Part shown: piece after piece, positions 1 through 4,509 of the stretch | Layout: every line of letters begins with the position of its first letter | How positions within the stretch are numbered: the stretch's first letter is position 1 | Source: an uncultured Selenomonadaceae bacterium | Lineage (GTDB): Bacteria; Bacillota; Negativicutes; Selenomonadales; Selenomonadaceae | Length of the DNA: 9,496 bases | Assembly (NCBI GenBank): GCA_945637225.1 | Contig: CALZDE010000065.1 | Coordinates: 1-9,496, forward strand | Direction of reading: 5' to 3' | Position numbers and translations under genes: made by a program | The notes under the pieces: model-generated | The model's database searches: none | Told to the model about the DNA's origin: nothing | Seen by the model: the letters and a program-made list of their open reading frames with translations, nothing else

Positions 1-176
1 GTTTCTTCATTTGGAATATGGTCGCAGGATATAATAGGCATTTGACCGTTCTTTAAAACATGCTTTACCAGCATATTGATGGCGGTACTGCAGGTCATGC
101 CTACTTCTGAACAGAAATATTCAAAACGCATCTTGTCAATTGGATCTAATCTAGTTGTAAGTGTTGCCATAGCCAT
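1..176 (-). CDS. RelB/DinJ-family type II antitoxin, N-terminal part (gene runs off the left edge)
   Basis: Reading leftward from an ATG at 176, the frame stays open to the window edge (58 complete codons). It begins MAMATLTTRLDPIDKMRF and continues through ...FCSEVGMTCSTAINMLVKHVLKNG. This matches the ribbon-helix-helix N-terminus of RelB/DinJ antitoxins: a short DNA-binding beta strand (about residues 4-10, TLTTRLD), helix A (about 12-25) and helix B after the conserved G-M-T-x-S-T-A-I turn (about 26-43). Such antitoxins bind a RelE/YafQ-type ribosome-dependent mRNA nuclease and repress their own operon. The first ATG is chosen because AGGAGG (184-189) lies 7 bases upstream of it; the ATG at 170 would be 13 away. 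The C-terminal toxin-binding half and any toxin gene are outside the window, so pairing is inferred only. Family call is strong; the toxin type is unknown. Confidence 0.85.
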   Translation of the reverse strand, partial: MAMATLTTRLDPIDKMRFEYFCSEVGMTCSTAINMLVKHVLKNGQMPIISCDHIPNEE

Positions 177-183
177 AAAATCG

Positions 184-189
184 CCTCCT
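184..189 (-). promoter_or_regulatory. Ribosome binding site of the antitoxin gene
   Basis: A perfect AGGAGG on the minus strand with a 7-base spacer to the ATG at 176. It decides between the two in-frame ATG codons at 176 and 170 in favour of 176. Confidence 0.85.
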
Positions 190-199
190 ATTTTATTAC

Positions 200-228
200 A
201 TTATACATCTAAAAGAATACTTTTGCAA
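200..228 (-). promoter_or_regulatory. Sigma-70-type promoter of the antitoxin gene
   Basis: On the minus strand a -35 box TTGCAA (228-223) is followed by exactly 17 bases and a perfect -10 box TATAAT (205-200). Start would be near 193, giving a leader of under 20 bases before the ATG at 176. It is the best promoter in the window and means the antitoxin gene need not depend on readthrough from the chrA operon just upstream. Confidence 0.8.
211..224. promoter_or_regulatory. Inverted repeat between -35 and -10: candidate antitoxin operator
   Basis: AAAAG (211-215) and CTTTT (220-224) form a 5+5 inverted repeat around AATA. The repeat lies almost wholly inside the 17-base promoter spacer and touches the -35 box. 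Antitoxins with a ribbon-helix-helix fold usually bind such short palindromes to repress their own promoter, so an operator role is plausible. AT-rich DNA also gives repeats of this size by chance. Confidence 0.4.
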
Positions 229-242
229 TATATTTGTGAATA

Positions 243-803
243 TTATCCTGCTAATCCAAGCAATAAGCCTAATAATCCTGAGAGGAAAAGAAGCTTTATG
301 ACTCCTATTTTTTTGCGAATGGCTATTAGTGCCAGCACTAGGATGATGGCTCCCTTCATGTCAAAGGCTCCCAAATCAGCAGGGAAGGTTTCTGAGTTCC
401 AAAGAGCCAAATATACGAAGCTTAGTCCTGCTACACAGATAAGTGCTACTACTGCTGGGCGCAGGCCGTTTAGTATGCCTTTTATTAGAGTGATTTCGCC
501 ATACTTTTTTAATAGGTACATTACGAAAATGCAGAGGAAGAAGGATGGTGTCACAAAGCCAGCGGTAGCCGCAATTGAGCCGGGAAGTCCTGCTACTCTT
601 GTACCACAGAAGGTAGCGGCATTTACGCCGACAGGGCCTGGAGTCATCTGGGAAATTGTGAAGATATCTATAAACTGGGGAATGGTCATCCAGTGATATT
701 GGTCGACAACTACTGCCTGAATAAGAGGCATGGAAGCATAACCGCCCCCCACGCAAACAAGACCGATTTTACAAAATTCTATATATAGTAAAAGACATTC
801 CAT
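243..803 (-). CDS. Short-chain ChrA-family (chromate transporter family) membrane protein, second gene of pair
   Basis: A 186-residue hydrophobic protein covering one half of the classic ChrA fold, as expected for the short-chain ChrA proteins encoded as adjacent pairs. The family signature GGGYASMPL (residues 19-27) is followed by the pore-region motif SQMTPGPVGVNAATF (51-65) with its PGP. The rest is a run of membrane helices with a small basic loop (RKK near residue 163). ChrA proteins with known function export chromate, and paired short ones are thought to work as heterodimers. In an anaerobe the physiological anion may not be chromate, so I leave the substrate open. The start at 803 has AAGGA about 9 bases upstream and is the only reasonable ATG. 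It lies 38 bases downstream of the other chrA gene, so the two are almost surely one transcript. No terminator is visible between its stop and the antitoxin promoter. Confidence 0.9.
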   Translation of the reverse strand: MECLLLYIEFCKIGLVCVGGGYASMPLIQAVVVDQYHWMTIPQFIDIFTISQMTPGPVGVNAATFCGTRVAGLPGSIAATAGFVTPSFFLCIFVMYLLKKYGEITLIKGILNGLRPAVVALICVAGLSFVYLALWNSETFPADLGAFDMKGAIILVLALIAIRKKIGVIKLLFLSGLLGLLLGLAG

Positions 804-841
804 ATTTTATAGTCCTTTCTTAGTTATAACGCCCTCAATCA

Positions 842-1426
842 TTAGTCGTTATACTTTGGCTCACGCATGACAAGAGCACCAATAATGGCATCAACTAGAA
901 TACAGTACATGAGATTTATGCCAAAGAAGTAATTTGCTATAAATGTACCCACCAATATTACCATAGGCAGTACCAATTTCTTTTTTAACTGTTTTTGCAG
1001 GAGTCCGATAACCACGTTTATAATGATAGCTGTAGCACCGCACTGCATACCTTTTAGGATCATTTGTACGTATTCGTTGCTGGCAAAGGCATCATAGAAA
1101 ATTGATATGATGGTGAGGAAGATGAGTGGTGGCAGAACTGTTGCCAGCAGGGCTGTAAGTGCGGCAGTAAGTCCGCCCATGCGATAGCCAAGCATGATTG
1201 CAGAGTTGCAGGCCATTATACCAGGCAGGGACTGAGCGATAGCCACTAAATCCAGTGTTTCCTTATCATCAATCCAGTGGTATTCATCGACAAATTTTGC
1301 CTTCATAAGAGGTATCAGCACCATACCGCCCCCGACTGTAAAGGCACTTATTAGGAATGTGGATTTAAAGAGCAGCCACAAAAAATTTTTTCTGGTATCC
1401 TGATTATCAGTACTAATAGTAATCAT
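842..1426 (-). CDS. Short-chain ChrA-family membrane protein, first gene of pair
   Basis: A 194-residue membrane protein beginning MITISTDNQD, with the ChrA signature TVGGGMVLIPL (residues 30-40) and the second motif AQSLPGIMACNSA (64-76). Here the PGP of its partner is PGI. A lysine-rich loop (LQKQLKKKL) precedes the last helices, and it ends in a short charged tail. It and the downstream ChrA gene diverge strongly in sequence, which fits a heterodimer of two unequal halves. The start is uncertain. An upstream TTG at 1468 in the same frame lies before the likely -10 box and has no ribosome binding site, so I reject it. The ATG at 1426 is directly abutted by GAAAGG, a poor spacing, and the same site is 7 bases from an ATT codon at 1417. 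Family call is firm; start is moderate. Confidence 0.85.
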   Translation of the reverse strand: MITISTDNQDTRKNFLWLLFKSTFLISAFTVGGGMVLIPLMKAKFVDEYHWIDDKETLDLVAIAQSLPGIMACNSAIMLGYRMGGLTAALTALLATVLPPLIFLTIISIFYDAFASNEYVQMILKGMQCGATAIIINVVIGLLQKQLKKKLVLPMVILVGTFIANYFFGINLMYCILVDAIIGALVMREPKYND

Positions 1427-1450
1427 CCTTTCATAAAATATTACTTGTAA

Positions 1451-1459
1451 AGTATAACA
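1451..1459 (-). promoter_or_regulatory. Extended -10 promoter of the chrA pair
   Basis: The minus strand carries TGTTATACT: a TG-N extension joined to a -10 box TATACT (1456-1451). No good -35 box lies 16-18 bases upstream, which is typical of extended -10 promoters. Transcription would begin near 1444, so the upstream TTG codon at 1468 would not be transcribed. This supports the shorter first ChrA protein. Confidence 0.5.
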
Positions 1460-1465
1460 CTTTTC

Positions 1466-1477
1466 CAAAAATTTTTG
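1466..1477. repeat. 12-base perfect palindrome upstream of the chrA promoter
   Basis: CAAAAATTTTTG is a perfect palindrome just upstream of the chrA -10 box, where the -35 contact would lie. It could be a regulator site or simply a bent A/T tract. No regulator gene in the window points to either. Confidence 0.3.
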
Positions 1478-1549
1478 TAGTAGAAAAAATATTGTATTTT
1501 TATAAAAAAACAGTAGTAATTTAGGAAGAAAAGTGCTATTATTATTCTA

Positions 1550-1578
1550 TTGTTTAAGCATACCTTAAATAATGTTAT
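1550..1578 (+). promoter_or_regulatory. Weak candidate promoter of the amino-acid permease gene
   Basis: TTGTTT (1550-1555) and TGTTAT (1573-1578) are 17 bases apart. Both boxes match the consensus only partly. It is the best-spaced plus-strand pair I found in this divergent region and would give a leader of about 55 bases. Other AT-rich hexamers nearby could serve instead. Confidence 0.25.
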
Positions 1579-1605
1579 TTCGGCGGGGGAATCTCCGTGA
1601 TGAAA
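1578..1605 (+). other. Small leader hairpin before the permease gene
   Basis: CGGGG (1584-1588) can pair with CTCCG (1593-1597) across a 4-base loop, and TTTC (1578-1581) with GAAA (1602-1605) outside it across an internal loop. It is the only GC-rich patch in the intergenic region. No U-run follows and it matches no riboswitch class I recognise, so its role is unknown. Confidence 0.25.
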
Positions 1606-1628
1606 GGTTGTGTTAAGAGGTAGTGGAA

Positions 1629-1633
1629 AAGGA
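1629..1633 (+). promoter_or_regulatory. Ribosome binding site deciding the permease start
   Basis: AAGGA sits 7 bases before the ATG at 1641 and 4 before the ATG at 1638. The in-frame GTG at 1623 has only GAGG two bases away, which is too close. I therefore prefer 1641, with 1638 possible. Confidence 0.5.
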
Positions 1634-1640
1634 ACCAATG

Positions 1641-3008
1641 ATGAACAGAGGTCTGAAGAACCGCCATCTGCAATTGATTTCTTTAGGAGGAATCATTGGC
1701 AGCGGATATTTCCTGGGCACCGGCTATGTGCTGGAACAAGCAGGTCCTGCGGCTATATTGGCCTATCTTTTAGGTGGCGTAATCGTCTTGTGCGTTATGC
1801 TTTGTCTGGCGGAGCTGGCAGTAGCTCAGCCTATTTCAGGGTCTTTCGTAAATTATGCGAAGGACCATATCGGACCAACTTTTGCCTGTGGCATGGGCTG
1901 GTCTTATTGGATGACCTGGGTTTCTTATGTGCCCTCGGAGATGATTGCAGCCGGTATAATCATGAATAACTTTATGCCGGAGGTAAGTACGCTTTGGTGG
2001 GCGGTAATGTTTGGACTTTTAGTAACGGCGGTGAACCTGTTCCACGTCAACAAGTTTGGTGAAAGCGAGTTTTGGCTGGCGATTATCAAAATTGTGGCTC
2101 TGGTGGCATTCACTATCATTGGTCTGCTTATTGTGACTGGTGTTATTGGTGATCAGGGATACCTTGGTACTTCTATATTTTTAGGCAGTGGCGGTTTTGC
2201 TCCTAATGGCTACTGGTCAATCATCATGACTATGGTTATCATTCTGGTAAATTTCCAGGGTACGGAGATTATTGGTCTTGCCGCTGGTGAATGTGAAAAT
2301 CCAGAAAAGAGCATTCCTATAGCTGTCCGCAATGTAACATGGCGTATCATCGCTCTGTACATTATCCCAATTTCCTTGTTGGTTTCCATTTTGCCTTGGG
2401 ATCAGGCGGGAATTGATGAGAGTGTCTTTGCGGTGGCTCTGGCAAATTATGGTCTGGAAAATTTCAGTGCATTCTTTGCTTTTGTAGTACTGACTGCTGC
2501 TCTTTCCTGCTCTAATTCCGGTCTTTATGGCTGTAGCCGTGCTATGTACTCTTTGGCTACTATGGGTATGGCTCCTAAGAAATTAGCGAAGCTCAACAAA
2601 AATGGTATGCCAGGTAATTCTGTACTGGCTTCTATTGTCTCCTGCTGGCTCATCATCCTGATTTACAGCTTTGATACCAGCGAGACTGCCTATACTTATC
2701 TTTTGGCTCTTTCCGGCTTTACTGGTGCTATTGCATGGATTTCTATCTGCTGGAGTCAGCTCAGATTCCGCCGTAAGATGGAGAGAGAGGGAAAGGTGGA
2801 TACACTTCGTTACAAGACACCATTTTTCCCATACGTTACTTATTTTGGTATCTGGATTCAGATATTCTGTCTTTTGGTAATGTTCTTTACAGATGATTTG
2901 CGTGAAACACTTTTAGTAGGTGTTCCTTTCCTGGTATGTCCTATGCTGTGGTACCGTTTTAAGCGTTACAGCCTGCGCATAAGGGAAGAAGCTTCACAAT
3001 CCGCATAA
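1641..3008 (+). CDS. Amino-acid permease of the APC superfamily (AAT-type)
   Basis: A 455-residue inner-membrane transporter of about 12 helices, the usual length for amino-acid:proton symporters of the AAT family. Near the N-terminus LGGIIGSGYFLGTG (residues 15-28) is the broken first helix whose glycines bind the substrate's amino and carboxyl groups. It is followed by AGP and the AYLLGG stretch. AELAVAQPISGSF (57-69), FGESEFWLAIIKI (about 138-150) and the FQGTEIIGLAAGE...NPEKSIP segment are further family hallmarks. The last 20 or so residues form a basic cytoplasmic tail. The substrate cannot be read from the sequence; relatives carry aromatic, basic or small neutral amino acids. The gene is transcribed divergently from the chrA pair and is followed by a strong hairpin, so it is probably a single-gene unit. 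Start choice rests on the AAGGA site; an extension to 1623 is possible. Confidence 0.9.
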   Translation: MNRGLKNRHLQLISLGGIIGSGYFLGTGYVLEQAGPAAILAYLLGGVIVLCVMLCLAELAVAQPISGSFVNYAKDHIGPTFACGMGWSYWMTWVSYVPSEMIAAGIIMNNFMPEVSTLWWAVMFGLLVTAVNLFHVNKFGESEFWLAIIKIVALVAFTIIGLLIVTGVIGDQGYLGTSIFLGSGGFAPNGYWSIIMTMVIILVNFQGTEIIGLAAGECENPEKSIPIAVRNVTWRIIALYIIPISLLVSILPWDQAGIDESVFAVALANYGLENFSAFFAFVVLTAALSCSNSGLYGCSRAMYSLATMGMAPKKLAKLNKNGMPGNSVLASIVSCWLIILIYSFDTSETAYTYLLALSGFTGAIAWISICWSQLRFRRKMEREGKVDTLRYKTPFFPYVTYFGIWIQIFCLLVMFFTDDLRETLLVGVPFLVCPMLWYRFKRYSLRIREEASQSA

Positions 3009-3020
3009 AATAAAAATAAT

Positions 3021-3056
3021 CCTCTCATGGAGCTGGATAACCGGCTTCGTGAGGGG
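3021..3056 (+). terminator. 16-bp hairpin downstream of the permease gene, likely terminator
   Basis: Positions 3021-3036 pair with 3041-3056 without a single mismatch around the loop ATAA. Four of the 16 pairs are G-T wobbles that work only in plus-strand RNA. The stem starts 12 bases after the permease stop. It is followed by TCTTTAG and then an AT-rich stretch, so the U-run is poor for a textbook intrinsic terminator. Termination or protection of the mRNA 3' end is the likely role. Confidence 0.65.
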
Positions 3057-3112
3057 TCTTTAGTGTAGTTATTATTTATTTTATATTTTTATATATTTTA
3101 GGAGTTTTAATC

Positions 3113-4375
3113 ATGGATGTAAGAAAGTTTTTAACTTCTGCAGTTCTTTGTGGACTGATGGGCGTCTTTAGCGTGGGGAACATAGCCTCCGCTGTTACCG
3201 TAGATGATAACAACGCTGCGCTTGGTTCTGAAGCTATTGTAGCCAGCCCAAATCAGTACCCAGAGGTGGAAGGCAAACGTATTGTTATTAATATTGCCAG
3301 CAGGGGGCTTTACCTGTACAATCAGGGTGTTAAGACAAGACTTTATCCTATTGCGGTGGGCAAAGCGAGCACTCCTACACCTGTAGGCTATTACAGAATA
3401 GTGGATAAGGAGTACAATCCTACCTGGACAGACCCTTCTACTGGAAAATCAATTGAGTCTGGCCCTGCCTGTCCTTTAGGATACCGCTGGATGGGTATTT
3501 ACGGTAACTATGGTATTCATGGTACAAACCGTGATTCAAGTATTGGCTCTTACGCTTCCAATGGCTGTATAAGAATGCATGAGGAAGATGTAGAGGAACT
3601 GTTTGAGCTGGTAGCTATGGAAACACCTGTAGATATTACCTACAATCGTGTGGTAGTAGAAAAAGCTGCTGATGATACCGTTGTATATTACATTTATCCT
3701 GACGGCTACGGCTGGCAGCCACTTACTAACAATGATGTCAATACATGGCTGAAGGGCTTCGGCGTGGATGCTTTTGTCAGTGATGAAGATATTGCAGAGA
3801 AAATTCAGTCAGCTGATGGCAATCCAACCTTCATTGCAAAGGCATATCCAATCTATGTAAACAAGAAGAAAATATCCGGCAAGGCTGTTGTACGTGATGG
3901 TATTACCTATTTGCCAGCAATTTCAATAGCAGAGTCTAGCGGTATTGCCCTCAATACGAATAACGGCATTCTTGTCAGCAAGTATGGCAAGGCAGTAGCA
4001 CAGAATTTCAAGAACCAGCTTTTCATCAACAGTGATGATGTTTATACACTCTTTGGTATGCAGGGCGGTTTCGCTGATGGTGTTTACAGTCTGAATGGCA
4101 AGATTGTTTCTGAGAAGCCACAGGAAATTACTGCTCCTGTACCTGTAACTAATGTTGAGACTGAATCTGTGAATACATCCGTTGCAACAGGGAATGTTGT
4201 AAATGATGTAGCAGAGAATAATGCTGTAGAGCCTGAAGCTAAAACCGAAGCAGTTAAGGAAGAACCTGTAAAGGCTGAGGTAAAGACAGAGAATGAAGTC
4301 AGTAAGCCAGATTTTATAGGTAACAATACAGTTCAGAAACCAAGAAATGAGCGTCATAGCTTTCAGCAGAGATAA
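3113..4375 (+). CDS. Secreted L,D-transpeptidase (YkuD domain) with C-terminal extension
   Basis: A 420-residue exported protein. Residues 1-27 form a signal peptide: MDVRK, a hydrophobic core, and cleavage predicted after ASA. There is no lipobox cysteine. The YkuD catalytic domain covers about 55-178, with HGTN (136-139) and SNGCIRM (149-155) supplying His136 and the nucleophile Cys152. Such enzymes form 3-3 peptidoglycan crosslinks or attach proteins to the wall. Residues about 240-335 (IYVNKKKISGKAVV, DGITYLPA, then GI...V) resemble the beta 'stalk' module of copper-amine-oxidase-N type seen in exported Firmicute proteins; this is tentative. From about 336 the tail is low-complexity, rich in Val, Thr, Glu, Lys and Pro with repeated KTE/EEPVK-like units. 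TAGGAG lies 8 bases before the ATG. It stands alone between two hairpins, so it is probably its own transcript. Confidence 0.92.
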   Translation: MDVRKFLTSAVLCGLMGVFSVGNIASAVTVDDNNAALGSEAIVASPNQYPEVEGKRIVINIASRGLYLYNQGVKTRLYPIAVGKASTPTPVGYYRIVDKEYNPTWTDPSTGKSIESGPACPLGYRWMGIYGNYGIHGTNRDSSIGSYASNGCIRMHEEDVEELFELVAMETPVDITYNRVVVEKAADDTVVYYIYPDGYGWQPLTNNDVNTWLKGFGVDAFVSDEDIAEKIQSADGNPTFIAKAYPIYVNKKKISGKAVVRDGITYLPAISIAESSGIALNTNNGILVSKYGKAVAQNFKNQLFINSDDVYTLFGMQGGFADGVYSLNGKIVSEKPQEITAPVPVTNVETESVNTSVATGNVVNDVAENNAVEPEAKTEAVKEEPVKAEVKTENEVSKPDFIGNNTVQKPRNERHSFQQR

Positions 4376-4396
4376 ATAGCAATTAACGAAGAATAG

Positions 4397-4438
4397 AAGT
4401 ATCTGTTATCTGATTGGGTGGCAGATGCTTTTTCTTTT
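4397..4438 (+). terminator. Intrinsic terminator after the L,D-transpeptidase gene
   Basis: AAGTATCTG (4397-4405) pairs over 9 bp, with one G-T wobble, to CAGATGCTT (4422-4430) around a 16-base loop. The T-run TTTTTCTTTT (4429-4438) follows directly. Just after it GCTTTT/AAAAGC (from 4427 to 4448) can form an alternative small hairpin. Confidence 0.7.
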
Positions 4439-4496
4439 GGGCAAAAGCAGGATTTTTGGGGCTTTGGTGGAAATAGTTATATATATTTTATTTTTT

Positions 4497-4503
4497 AGGG
4501 GGA
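4497..4503 (+). promoter_or_regulatory. Ribosome binding site for the TTG start of polA
   Basis: AGGGGGA lies 6 bases before a TTG codon at 4510. The next in-frame ATG falls inside the 5'-nuclease domain after its first motif, so TTG is the only sensible start. Confidence 0.8.
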
Positions 4504-4509
4504 ATTATC

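Noticed and set aside
76..696. Long plus-strand open frame (206 codons) opposite the antitoxin and second chrA gene
   Set aside because: It is antisense to a gene with clear ChrA motifs, has no convincing ribosome binding site, and its product resembles no family I know.
376..756. Second minus-strand frame inside the second chrA gene
   Set aside because: A different frame of the same strand within a well-supported gene, with Cys/Arg/Ser-rich composition typical of a frame shadow.
1427..1468. N-terminal extension of the first ChrA protein to a TTG at 1468
   Set aside because: No ribosome binding site, and the extension contains the likely extended -10 promoter.
1578..1622. Riboswitch or T-box in the permease leader
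   Set aside because: Only one small hairpin is present, with no conserved core of a class I recognise and no terminator/antiterminator pair.
1441..1638. Minus-strand 65-codon frame across the divergent promoter region
   Set aside because: It lies over the promoters, its product is a random-looking Phe/Ile/Lys-rich string from AT-rich DNA, and no ribosome binding site stands out.
3923..4357. Minus-strand frames opposite the L,D-transpeptidase tail
   Set aside because: Low-complexity coding sequence leaves stop-free antisense frames; there is no start signal or family resemblance.
4427..4448. Possible small RNA or second terminator before polA
   Set aside because: The GCTTTT/AAAAGC hairpin is weak and overlaps the U-run of the better terminator; no separate promoter is seen.
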